Assembly: GCF_009469605.1 (NCBI RefSeq)
Contig: NZ_SSXU01000005.1
Location: 17,857 to 81,856, forward strand
Direction: 5' to 3'
Source: Zoogloea sp. 1C4
Lineage (GTDB): Bacteria > Pseudomonadota > Gammaproteobacteria > Burkholderiales > Rhodocyclaceae
Length of the DNA stretch: 64,000 nt
Below are positions 18,561-25,927 of this stretch, one piece after another. The notes under the pieces were generated by a model that did no database searches, was not told the DNA's origin, and saw nothing but the letters and a program-made list of their open reading frames with translations. How positions within the stretch are numbered: position 1 is the first letter of the stretch; each line of letters begins with the position of its first letter. The translations under genes and the position numbers were made by a program.

Positions 18561-19049
18561 GTGACATCTCACACCACCGTGATTATTGACTGGAAGGGGC
18601 CATACAATTATTCCGACATTGAAGAGAATCCAGAATGGGGTAATGGGCTCTATCTGGCTACGGGAAAGCTAAGGTATGGGCGGGACGCTACGATTCAATA
18701 CTGTGGAATTACCGAGGGAAGTTTTGTTAACAGATTTAAAGTTCATCATAAGATACACAAAATCAACAGAGAGCAAGAATATTGGCTGGGTTACGTAAAT
18801 TATCCTAGCGATGCTTCAAGGCACTATCTTGAAATTGCAGAATCAATAATAATATACTTTTGGCAGCCAGCTCTTAACGAGAAAAAGAAAGCGTCTCCAC
18901 CCAAACCAATAACATTGGTTAGCAAGTGGTTCAAGAAAGATGGCTCTCCTCGCCTTCGTCAGCATAAGATGTGCAAACACCTAAGTGATGTCATATCTTG
19001 GGATGGCGAGATATGGAGAAGTGGGAATCTCCAAGTTTGGCAGGGGTGA
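18561..19049 (+). CDS. GIY-YIG-like nuclease-domain protein
   Basis: The 162-residue product has a pattern compatible with the GIY-YIG nuclease fold: GLYLATG (GIY position) at about 28-34, YCGITEG (YIG position) at about 48-54, then an RF..H segment and a glutamate-containing helix (YLEIAESIIIYFWQP). The match is from motif spacing only, so activity is not assured. The start is a GTG. Base composition and codon use are distinctly AT-rich compared with the surrounding chromosome, indicating horizontal acquisition. With the HEPN-like gene nearby it may belong to a defence or conflict module. Confidence 0.55.
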   Translation: MTSHTTVIIDWKGPYNYSDIEENPEWGNGLYLATGKLRYGRDATIQYCGITEGSFVNRFKVHHKIHKINREQEYWLGYVNYPSDASRHYLEIAESIIIYFWQPALNEKKKASPPKPITLVSKWFKKDGSPRLRQHKMCKHLSDVISWDGEIWRSGNLQVWQG

Positions 19050-19402
19050 ATTACAGAATTTTCCTCAACTTATAATCGTATCGTTTGCTGAATGGCCAAT
19101 AGCTGAGTAAGTTGGGTTCGCGCAGCGTAGCTCGATATTTCCTATCTGCAATCAATGTGCCATAAGCGGCAGGCTTATGTTGTAGCTTCGATGCTAATGC
19201 TTGTCGACGTGTTTGAGCAGGTTTGGGTGGCATCTTCACAATATAGAAGATGGCGAACGTTAGAATTCAACGAAGCAGCGTCATTCTCAAATCTCAGTGA
19301 GCCCCTGAGTATTTAACTAACTATATTCATATCAACCTCCTTGCCGGCCGACAGGGTTGGCGAAGTTAAGCCCAAATTTCAGATCAAATAAGAGTCATGA
19401 TC
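19050..19402. other. intergenic stretch between the two AT-rich genes
   Basis: About 350 AT-rich bases. The only candidate gene is a 62-codon minus-strand frame at 19051-19239. No terminator or repeat was recognised. Confidence 0.5.
19051..19239 (-). CDS. doubtful small hypothetical protein
   Basis: A 62-residue minus-strand frame (MKMPPKPAQTRRQALASKLQ...) ends one base beyond the stop of the GIY-YIG-like gene. The composition is basic and protein-like, ending in SYWPFSKRYDYKLRKIL, but no family is recognised and no strong ribosome site is evident. It could be a remnant or chance frame. Confidence 0.25.
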   Translation of the reverse strand: MKMPPKPAQTRRQALASKLQHKPAAYGTLIADRKYRATLREPNLLSYWPFSKRYDYKLRKIL

Positions 19403-20755
19403 ATGGATAAAAATATCAAAGCGGAATTAATTGATCCTTTGTCAAAGTCTGAGCTATCTCAACCTCATCCAATCGGTGAATCGATTCATAAATTTATAAT
19501 TGCAATTGAAGATCATCAAGCCGCAGTGATCACGACGCTGCCTTTGCTGATAACCAAACACAATCAAGAGCTAAAAGAAACTAAGAGGCTGTTGGATAGT
19601 TATCTATCCGAAAAGAAAGAAGATGGGACAGCCGTACTTGCGGCTAGCGGTGCTCATGCGGCTAGCAAGATGTTGAGTGCTGTTCGTTCTATGGGTTACC
19701 TGCAAAAATCAAATACAATTAAAGCCGTATTGAATAGTTTGTTTGTCAGTCTGTTTAGTGAGCTGGATTTTTTTACCGGGGATTTGTTGACAAACATATA
19801 TCTTTCTAAGCCTGAGCTTTTTAAAGGGATAAGAAGAGAACTTGCGCTATGCGAAATACTAGATTTGGGCAATATTGAGGCAGTAAAAATGGATATGCTG
19901 GAGAAGGAGATTGACTCCATTCGGCGAGAGAGCTATGTAGAGCAATTCGCGGAATTGGAGAGGCGGTTTGATATTAGGACTCTGCGCAAATTCGATGAGT
20001 GGGAAGAGTTCGTTGAAATGACGCAACGCCGAAATTTAATTGTTCATAACGGCGGAAGAGTTAGTCAGCAATACTTAACCGTCTGCAAGAAAGAGGGTGT
20101 TAAAATTGATAAGGGTTGTCAGGCTGGAAGTTTTATCCACATAGAGCCAGAGTACTTGTTGCGCGCGACGACTATTCTTAGCAAAATAGGTTTTATGCTC
20201 GGTCACACTTTATGGATGAAGACAAATCCGTCTGAGAGAGATTTGATATCGGAGTCAATGGAGAGTGCTGTATACGACAAGTTGACAAAGAAAAAATGGA
20301 ATGCCGCGCTGCATTTTGGCTTGTTTTCCTTAACGGAAGGGATGAAGAAAGGAATTAGTGAGACAAGTCTGCGGGTAAGAATTATTAATACAGCTTTTGC
20401 CTTTCATAGCATCAACAAGAAAAATGAGGCGAACGAACTTTTAGATAGCATGGACTGGAAAGCGTCGCTCCGTGATTTTCGGCTTGCGGTGGCAGTTATC
20501 AAAGAAGATTACAGTTTAGCAAATCGTCTGATGCAGGAAATAGGAAAGAACGGTGAGATCGTTAATGAAATTTCCTATCATCAATGGCCTCTTTTTGAAA
20601 AGTTTAGAGACTCTAACGAATTTGAAGAAGGTTACCAGAATGTCTATGGGCGCAGCTTTAGAGATGAAATAGCCAAAGCCGTTGAAGACGCCTCGCGCTC
20701 ATCCGTTCCTTCGCGTGACGAAAATGGCGGTCCTCTGGAAACTCACGTTAATTAA
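19403..20755 (+). CDS. large HEPN-like protein (candidate RNase)
   Basis: The product is about 450 residues, entirely helical in appearance and without signal or membrane segments. Counting from the ATG at 19397, residues 212-217 read RNLIVH, matching the R-x4-6-H motif of HEPN ribonucleases, and the context (MTQRRNLIVHNGGRVSQQYL) is typical of HEPN-like proteins. HEPN RNases act in toxin-antitoxin, abortive infection and CRISPR-linked defence. No antitoxin-like partner is adjacent. Codon use is AT-rich, like the GIY-YIG gene. The function is inference; the long C-terminal half (residues 270-450) is unrecognised. Confidence 0.65.
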   Translation: MDKNIKAELIDPLSKSELSQPHPIGESIHKFIIAIEDHQAAVITTLPLLITKHNQELKETKRLLDSYLSEKKEDGTAVLAASGAHAASKMLSAVRSMGYLQKSNTIKAVLNSLFVSLFSELDFFTGDLLTNIYLSKPELFKGIRRELALCEILDLGNIEAVKMDMLEKEIDSIRRESYVEQFAELERRFDIRTLRKFDEWEEFVEMTQRRNLIVHNGGRVSQQYLTVCKKEGVKIDKGCQAGSFIHIEPEYLLRATTILSKIGFMLGHTLWMKTNPSERDLISESMESAVYDKLTKKKWNAALHFGLFSLTEGMKKGISETSLRVRIINTAFAFHSINKKNEANELLDSMDWKASLRDFRLAVAVIKEDYSLANRLMQEIGKNGEIVNEISYHQWPLFEKFRDSNEFEEGYQNVYGRSFRDEIAKAVEDASRSSVPSRDENGGPLETHVN

Positions 20756-21268
20756 TTTTCGGAGGGGCGATGTAATTTTCCAAGAAGTCAACCTTGCGGT
20801 AGCCCGCTTTGCTTGGCTGGGTTAGCAGGTTAATGCAAAACTATTTGGTGCCGTCATTTACGTTGTTTTCCGGGGGCTCTTCACCCCTACCGAACAAAAA
20901 TGCCGCATATAGGCCGTTTTGAGAGGTTGTCATATTTTTATTGGCCATGATTTTTACTTTTGAATCAGCTTGTTAGTGAGGTGGCTGGGCGGGGCTTGCC
21001 CAACCTAAGTCGGTGGAGCTGGAGCTGATGGGCAAGCCTTACAACGGGGAGACGGCGTTCATCCGCGTAGGGTGTTCGTTTTAGGGGCGGTGACGCGGGA
21101 AATGCTGGATGTGCTGCGGCCAGATTTGGCGGCGACCGCGCAGTGAGGCTCATTCAGGTGGGCTTTTGTTGATCATGTCAGGTTACGCTGCGCTAATCTG
21201 ATTGACGTAATCTTAATTTTTGGTGGTGGACGTCGGTTAAAGTCGAGTTTTTATTTCTTTGAAATATT
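20756..21268. other. 513-base gap with short coding-like remnants
   Basis: The stretch switches from AT-rich to GC-rich near 20990-21145 and back. Within the GC-rich part, two plus-strand pieces look coding: SVELELMGKPYNGETAFIRV ending in a stop near 21086, and TREMLDVLRPDLAATAQ ending at 21145. They may be debris of a gene lost on island insertion. Confidence 0.35.
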
Positions 21269-21697
21269 ATGATTGAGAATAAAGTAAATTTCTTGGTTTT
21301 CGTTGTTTTGGTTTCTTTTTTATGGGGATGTGCTACCCGTCCTGTCTCGAGTTTCGAGGCGAAGATTGTTCCTGTTGATAGATTGCTTAATAGTGATTAC
21401 GCGAAGCCGGGTTCGCTGACCACGAAGGTGACTGTTAAGAGAGATGTGGGTGTTTTAGGCTCGGCATGCTCAAGTCGATTTTTTCTTAATGCGGCTCCAA
21501 TTGCGGATATTGACAGTGGCGAGAAGGTAGAGCTTCATTTGCTTGAGGGTGAATATATCGTGAGTGTTTGGCCTAATGGTATGTGTGGTGGCGGAATGAG
21601 CGAGTCGAGGCTAACGCTAGTGAAAGGTAGGGAGCAGAGTTTTCGCATTGGCTATGGCTCGAATGGAGATTTTTACATTAATCCAACAGCCTTTTAA
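21269..21697 (+). CDS. putative lipoprotein
   Basis: The 142-residue product has a lipoprotein signal: basic start (MIENKVNF), hydrophobic LVFVVLVSFLW and lipobox LWGC at about residues 18-21. The mature part is a small beta-rich domain with three further Cys and a Gly-rich MCGGGM segment, unrecognised. Codon use is AT-rich, like the HEPN-like gene upstream. It is followed by a bidirectional terminator that separates it from the nos operon, so it is the right-hand end of the island. Confidence 0.65.
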   Translation: MIENKVNFLVFVVLVSFLWGCATRPVSSFEAKIVPVDRLLNSDYAKPGSLTTKVTVKRDVGVLGSACSSRFFLNAAPIADIDSGEKVELHLLEGEYIVSVWPNGMCGGGMSESRLTLVKGREQSFRIGYGSNGDFYINPTAF

Positions 21698-21751
21698 GTT
21701 AAGTTTATTGCGGGGCAGGTCAGTCCCACCTCTGCTCTTCGGAGTCAATAA

Positions 21752-21803
21752 AAAAGCGGGCTGGTCATCCCTGATCTCAGGATGCCCAGCCCGCTTTGTT
21801 TTT
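21752..21803. terminator. bidirectional terminator between island and nos operon
   Basis: AAAGCGGGCTGGTCATCC and GGATGCCCAGCCCGCTTT form a long stem (one internal mismatch) around a nine-base loop, with T-runs in both directions. It serves the convergent lipoprotein and NosL genes. Confidence 0.9.
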
Positions 21804-21816
21804 GGGAGTCGCCAGC

Positions 21817-22338
21817 CTAGTGGTTATGCGCCCCCGCCAGGCTCTTCACAATATCCCGTGTCACCTCCCCAAACCCCAGCACCTTGCCGCCCTCCGCCTT
21901 CACATGTGCATCCGCCGCTTCGCGGCTGGCGAAGGCGGGGAGGTTGGGTTCGTTCATGGGGCCGCGGGCTTTGGAGCCGAGGACGAAGAAGGCTTTCTTC
22001 GCATCCACCCAGGCTTTGGTGGTGTAGTCGGCAACCCAGATGGCGCCGATGTCGGCGGGTTTGTGGGTTTTGTCGAAGAGCATCATGTTGCCCACGAATC
22101 GGAACATGTCTGCGGGGGAGTCGAAGCTGCTGGCGGTCTGGTCGTTGAAGACGATCTGGGCTGTCCATTGGGGGGTGCGGTAGGGGTACATGCCGCACAC
22201 GGGGCAGCGGGTGGAGCGCTGGACGTATTGGGGGGAGAGATCGGCCGCCTGGGCGGCAATGGGCTGGCCGATGACGGTGGCGGCGAGGAGTGCGGGGATG
22301 ATGGCGGTGCCGATTGCGGGCAGAACGCGGCGGATCAT
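21817..22338 (-). CDS. nosL: NosL-family copper chaperone (second copy)
   Basis: NosL proteins deliver Cu(I) for assembly of the NosZ CuZ centre. The 173-residue product has a signal peptide (residues about 1-30) and the family metal motif CPVCGM at about residues 45-50, followed by the NosL pattern of QIVFND..ASSFDSPADMFRF and WVDAKKAFFVLGS. Unlike the other NosL at 23009 there is no lipobox, so it should be soluble in the periplasm. Its ATG overlaps the preceding gene by four bases. It is the last gene of the nosDFYL operon. Confidence 0.85.
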   Translation of the reverse strand: MIRRVLPAIGTAIIPALLAATVIGQPIAAQAADLSPQYVQRSTRCPVCGMYPYRTPQWTAQIVFNDQTASSFDSPADMFRFVGNMMLFDKTHKPADIGAIWVADYTTKAWVDAKKAFFVLGSKARGPMNEPNLPAFASREAADAHVKAEGGKVLGFGEVTRDIVKSLAGAHNH

Positions 22339-22706
22339 GGCTGGGCTCCGGGGGTGTTGTCGAGCAGCGGGTCTTGCAGGATGGCGTGGATCACCCGGCG
22401 CAGGTTGTCGATGGGGGCATCGCCGCAGTGGGTGAGGGGATCGGCGCGCAGTTTACCGTCGGCGGCGTGCAGGTGATTGGGAAAGGTGGCCAGATCGCTG
22501 TGCAGGGGGGCGGTGTCGATGCGCAGTTCGGCTTCGCCCCAGGCCCAGGCGATGGCGTAGGCGTCGGGGGCGGCGATGCGGGCTTCGAGGACGGCGCCGT
22601 TGTCGAGGCGGGCGATGAGGGCGTCGAGCTTGACGTCCACCGGGGCTTCCAGGTGTTCGCCAAACTGTTCTTCGATGGCTGCGGCGAGGTCGAGGTGCAG
22701 GCTCAT
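22335..22706 (-). CDS. hypothetical protein in nos operon
   Basis: The 123-residue product has no signal peptide. The segment LHSDLATFPNHLHAADGKLRAD faintly recalls TumE-type (DUF6516) toxin domains, which is weak support. It overlaps the downstream nosL by four bases and follows the 89-residue ORF by ten bases, so it is cotranscribed with nos genes. Function is unknown; a role in N2O reductase biogenesis or a passenger gene are both possible. Confidence 0.65.
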   Translation of the reverse strand: MSLHLDLAAAIEEQFGEHLEAPVDVKLDALIARLDNGAVLEARIAAPDAYAIAWAWGEAELRIDTAPLHSDLATFPNHLHAADGKLRADPLTHCGDAPIDNLRRVIHAILQDPLLDNTPGAQP

Positions 22707-22716
22707 GGCGGGGCGG

Positions 22717-22986
22717 TCAGCGGTTGGCGGCCTGGGTGCGTTCGGCCAGGCGGGCGCGCACGTTGGCGTGGAGATCGGTGAGGAGGCGGGTGGTGAGGTA
22801 TTGCTCGTAGCCGGGGTGCTCGGGCAGGTTGCCGCTGCGGATGGCGGCGAGGGCTTGTTCGGGCGTGCCGGCGCCCAGCTGGGCGAGCAGGTTGTCGCGG
22901 GCTACGCGGACTTCGTACATCAGGCGGGAGAGCTGTTCGATCTCGATGGCGTCGTCGAAGTCGAGGCGGTCGTAGAAGCTGTCCAT
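22717..22986 (-). CDS. small hypothetical protein in nos operon
   Basis: This 89-residue acidic, helical protein (MDSFYDRLDFDDAIEIEQLSRLMYEVRVARD...) has no signal or membrane segment and no recognised family. It sits between nosL (22 bases upstream) and the 123-residue ORF (10 bases downstream). The close spacing of both unknown genes suggests they form a two-gene unit inside the nos operon. The ATG at 22986 was chosen because the frame upstream overlaps nosL. Confidence 0.6.
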   Translation of the reverse strand: MDSFYDRLDFDDAIEIEQLSRLMYEVRVARDNLLAQLGAGTPEQALAAIRSGNLPEHPGYEQYLTTRLLTDLHANVRARLAERTQAANR

Positions 22987-23008
22987 GGGCGTGTGGGGGC
23001 GGTGAGGG

Positions 23009-23545
23009 TTACATGCGCTGGTCGTGGAGGGCGCCGCCGTCGAGGCGGGCCATGTCGGCGGTGACTTCGGCGAAAGGATAGACCTTGCCGCCGTTGGCTT
23101 CGGCAAACTTTGTTGCGCCGTCGCGGGTGCCAAACGAGGGGATGGTGGGGCCCATGGCGCCGCGCTTCTTGGAGCCGACCACATAGAAGGCGCTGCGGGC
23201 GTCGATCCAGCTGCCCTTGGGGGCTTCCCAGGGGGTCTTGTCGAGATCCTGCACGTAGATGCCGGCCACCTTGCGGGCCTGTTCGGGCTTGAGATACAGC
23301 GAGAACATTTCCATGGTGTCGCAGAAGAACTCGGGGGCGGGGGCGCCTTCGTAGAGGATCTGCGCCTTGGGGCCGGGGTAGTCGGCGAGGTACATGCCGT
23401 CGAGGGCGCAGGCGCTCTCTTTGGTGATCTCGGCGGGGCCAACGCTGTTGCCGGCCTGCTTGCCGCAGGCGCTGAGCAGGCTGACGGCCACCAGCAGGGC
23501 GGCGGTGTGAAGGACGAGAGGCGGCACGGAGCGGGGCAGTTTCAT
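23009..23545 (-). CDS. nosL: NosL-family copper chaperone lipoprotein
   Basis: The 178-residue product is the canonical-position NosL, directly after nosY. The N-terminus is a lipoprotein signal with lipobox LLSAC at about residue 26. The motif equivalent to CxxCGM reads CALDGM here, so the second Cys is replaced by Asp. Family segments EFFCDTMEMF, WIDARSAFYVVGSKKRGAMG and GGKVYPFAEV are present. Its ATG overlaps the nosY stop by four bases. It should pass Cu(I) to the NosDFY/NosZ system in the periplasm. Confidence 0.9.
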   Translation of the reverse strand: MKLPRSVPPLVLHTAALLVAVSLLSACGKQAGNSVGPAEITKESACALDGMYLADYPGPKAQILYEGAPAPEFFCDTMEMFSLYLKPEQARKVAGIYVQDLDKTPWEAPKGSWIDARSAFYVVGSKKRGAMGPTIPSFGTRDGATKFAEANGGKVYPFAEVTADMARLDGGALHDQRM

Positions 23546-24366
23546 CGTTCAAATCTCCAGATGGCAGCGGCCAGGGGGCCGACGATCCAGGCGAGCATCA
23601 CGCCGCCGAGGGTGACGGGGTGGCTCAGGGCTTCGGGGAAGACGGTGGCAAGGCCGTAGAGGGTGCGCACTTCTTCAAGGCTGAAGACGTTGAGCACGCG
23701 GAACACATCGGCGGGGTTGAGGAGCAGCAGGTAGGGGAAGATCGCGCCGCCGTAGTCGCCGGCGGTGACGACCAGCGCGCCCAGCAGCAGCAGATCAAAC
23801 ACCAGCACAAAGAAGAACCACGTGCCGATGGCGAGGCCCGAGGCGCGGGTGCGATCACCAGCAAACACCGAGAGCATCACCGCCAGGCTGAGGAAGGCAA
23901 AGCCGAGCAGGATGGCCGAGCCCATGAAGCCGGCGTAGTGGAAGAGGGCGTTGAGATCGAGCTGGGGCGAGAGGATCAGCCCCACCGCGCCAAAGCCGGC
24001 GATGGTGGAAAACGCCAGCGCCGCGGCAAGCCCGGCGTATTTGCCAAGGATGAGCTCCTTGCGGGTGATGGGCAGGGTGAGGAGCAGGTCGAGCGAGCCG
24101 CGCTCCCGCTCGCCCACGATGGCGTCGAAGCCGAGGATGAGTGCGATGAGCGGGATGAGGTAGATCACCAGGCTGACGAGGGAGGCGATGGTGAGATCGA
24201 TGGAGCGGAAGCCCACCGCGCCCTGCTGGGCCGCGCCGAAGTAGGCGATGACGAGGGCGAACACGGTGAACACGATGGCCACCGCCAGCACCCAGCGATT
24301 GCGGATGCGGTCCCAGAATTCCTTGCCGGCGATGATGCCGATCTGTCTGAAGTCGATGGAGAGCAT
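23542..24366 (-). CDS. nosY: NosY ABC transporter permease
   Basis: NosY is the membrane subunit of the NosFY ABC transporter, which works with NosD in CuZ centre assembly. The 274-residue product has about six membrane segments and the typical motif GFDAIVGERERGSLDLLLTLPITR after the second pair. The ATG at 24366 starts the family-like MLSIDFRQIGIIAGKEFWDRIRNRW. It overlaps nosL by four bases. Unusually it is separated from nosF by 643 bases filled with a tandem repeat, so it may need its own promoter or long-range read-through. Confidence 0.93.
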   Translation of the reverse strand: MLSIDFRQIGIIAGKEFWDRIRNRWVLAVAIVFTVFALVIAYFGAAQQGAVGFRSIDLTIASLVSLVIYLIPLIALILGFDAIVGERERGSLDLLLTLPITRKELILGKYAGLAAALAFSTIAGFGAVGLILSPQLDLNALFHYAGFMGSAILLGFAFLSLAVMLSVFAGDRTRASGLAIGTWFFFVLVFDLLLLGALVVTAGDYGGAIFPYLLLLNPADVFRVLNVFSLEEVRTLYGLATVFPEALSHPVTLGGVMLAWIVGPLAAAIWRFER

Positions 24367-24541
24367 GGTGTTTTGGGGAGTGGGGTTGGGTAGTGGGGAG
24401 TGGGCGGAGGTGGTTTCACCCACGTCCCACGTCCTGTTACCTGCTATCTGAGCGGTATCCAGAGAAGGCATCGTCCAGCAACGTGTTGCACGCGATGTTG
24501 CTGCTGGTTGAGGCCGGGCATCCCGGCGCCGCGCTGCCATC

Positions 24542-24616
24542 CTGTAGGTCGGACTTTAGTCCGACAAGTCGGTGGCTGGCTGGGCGCAAGGTGTCGGACT
24601 GAAGTCCGACCTACAG
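24542..24616. repeat. paired palindromic intergenic repeat, copy 4
   Basis: Module pair of the CTGTAGGTCGGACTTTAGTC type in the first 189-bp unit. Confidence 0.85.
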
Positions 24617-24730
24617 GGGCGGTGGTGCTGATGCGTTGCGTCGGTTGCGGATTAACACGTCCCCCTGCAACGGCTCGTGCATCGTTTTGTTGCTGGTTGA
24701 AGCCAGGCATCCCGGCGCCGCGCTGCCATC

Positions 24731-24805
24731 CTGTAGGTCGGACTTTAGTCCGACAAAACGGTGGCTGGCTGGGCGCGGGGTGTCGGACTGAAGTCCGACC
24801 TACAG
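24731..24805. repeat. paired palindromic intergenic repeat, copy 5
   Basis: Module pair in the second 189-bp unit; spacer nearly identical to copy 4. Confidence 0.85.
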
Positions 24806-24919
24806 GGGCGGTGGTGCTCATGCACTGGACTGGTTGCGGATGAACACACTCTCCTGCAACGGCTCGTGCACGGTGTTGCTGCTGGTTGAGGCCAGGCATC
24901 CCGGCGCCGCGCTGCCGTC

Positions 24920-24994
24920 CTGTAGGTCGGACTTTAGTCCGACAAAACGGTGCTTGGCTGGGCGTGGGGTGTCGGACTGAAGTCCGACCTACAG
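24920..24994. repeat. paired palindromic intergenic repeat, copy 6
   Basis: Module pair in the third 189-bp unit, ending 15 bases before the nosF stop. Confidence 0.85.
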
Positions 24995-25009
24995 GGGCGG
25001 CGGTGCTGT

Positions 25010-25927
25010 TCATGTGCCGCTCCGGTAGCCGAAGAACACGTCTTCGAGCGACGGTTCGCGTACGTGGAGATCGCGCATGGTGTCGCCGAGGGTGGCGAGG
25101 CGGGTGAGGGCGGGCATCTTGGCTTCGCGGGGCAGGCGGATGTGCAGCACGCTGCCGGCTTCCTCGATGCTTTCGACGGCCATGCCTTCGAGGAGGCGGG
25201 TGACCTGCTCCTTGAGGCCGGCGCCGCCGGCGATCTCGAGGGTGAGGGGCAGGTTCATGGCTTCGCGCAGATCCTGCACGGTGCCGGTGGCGCGGATGAG
25301 GCCACCTTCCATGATGGAGAGGCGATCCACCCGCTCCTGAATCTCGGCGAGGATGTGGGAGGTGAGCACCATGGTCACGCCCTCGGCCTTGAGCTCGCGC
25401 AGGATGCGGTAGAAGTCGCGGATGGCGCCGGGGTCGAGGCCGGTGGTGGGTTCGTCGAGGAACAGCAGGCGCGGCGTGCCAAGCAGGGCCTGGGCAAAGC
25501 CGAGGCGCTGGCGCATCCCCTTGGAGTATTCGCGCACACGGCGGCCGGCGGCGTGGGAGAGGCCGACTTTATCCAGCAGGGCGGCGCACTGCTTGCGCGG
25601 CACGGCTTTCAGGTCGGCAAAGAAGAACAGGGTTTCGAGCCCGGTGAGGTTGTCGTAGAGCACGACGTTCTCGGGCAGGTAGCCGATCTTGCGGCGGGTC
25701 TCGCGGAAACGCGGGCCGGTGACGGATTCGCCGTCGAGGCGGATCTGGCCGCGGGTGACGGGGATGAGCCCGAGCATCATCTTGAACAGGGTGCTCTTGC
25801 CGGCGCCGTTGTGGCCGATGAGGCCGAACAGTTCGCCGGGGGCGATGTCGAGGTCGACACCCTTGACGGCCTGAACGGTGCCGAAATCCTTGGTCACCCC
25901 GCGGGCTTCAACGATAGTGCTTGCCAA
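25010..25927 (-). CDS. nosF: NosF ABC transporter ATPase
   Basis: NosF powers the NosFY transporter. The 305-residue product shows Walker A GHNGAGKST at about residues 39-47, the ABC signature YSKGMRQR, Walker B LLFLDEPT and the H-loop in LTSHI. The start is a TTG at 25927, chosen because GGAGAA lies eight bases upstream and no better start fits the family N-terminus (VEARGVTKDFGTVQAVKGVDL). It overlaps the nosD 3' end by 20 bases, so the pair is translationally coupled. A long repeat follows before nosY. Confidence 0.93.
   Translation of the reverse strand: MASTIVEARGVTKDFGTVQAVKGVDLDIAPGELFGLIGHNGAGKSTLFKMMLGLIPVTRGQIRLDGESVTGPRFRETRRKIGYLPENVVLYDNLTGLETLFFFADLKAVPRKQCAALLDKVGLSHAAGRRVREYSKGMRQRLGFAQALLGTPRLLFLDEPTTGLDPGAIRDFYRILRELKAEGVTMVLTSHILAEIQERVDRLSIMEGGLIRATGTVQDLREAMNLPLTLEIAGGAGLKEQVTRLLEGMAVESIEEAGSVLHIRLPREAKMPALTRLATLGDTMRDLHVREPSLEDVFFGYRSGT

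Larger units (their letters stand above)
24367..25009. repeat. 189-bp tandem repeat region inside nos operon
   Basis: Roughly 24496-25010 is a threefold tandem repeat with a period of exactly 189 bases, judged by the palindrome starts at 24542, 24731 and 24920. Each unit contains GTTGCTGCTGGTTGAGG, a GGCATCCCGGCGCCGCGCTG block and one paired palindrome. Copies differ at scattered positions. The remaining 130 bases next to nosY show no structure I can assign. There is no gene here. Confidence 0.9.

Noticed and set aside
24496-25010. CRISPR array for the regularly spaced repeat
   Set aside because: The whole 189-base unit is repeated, including the would-be spacers, and there are no cas genes.
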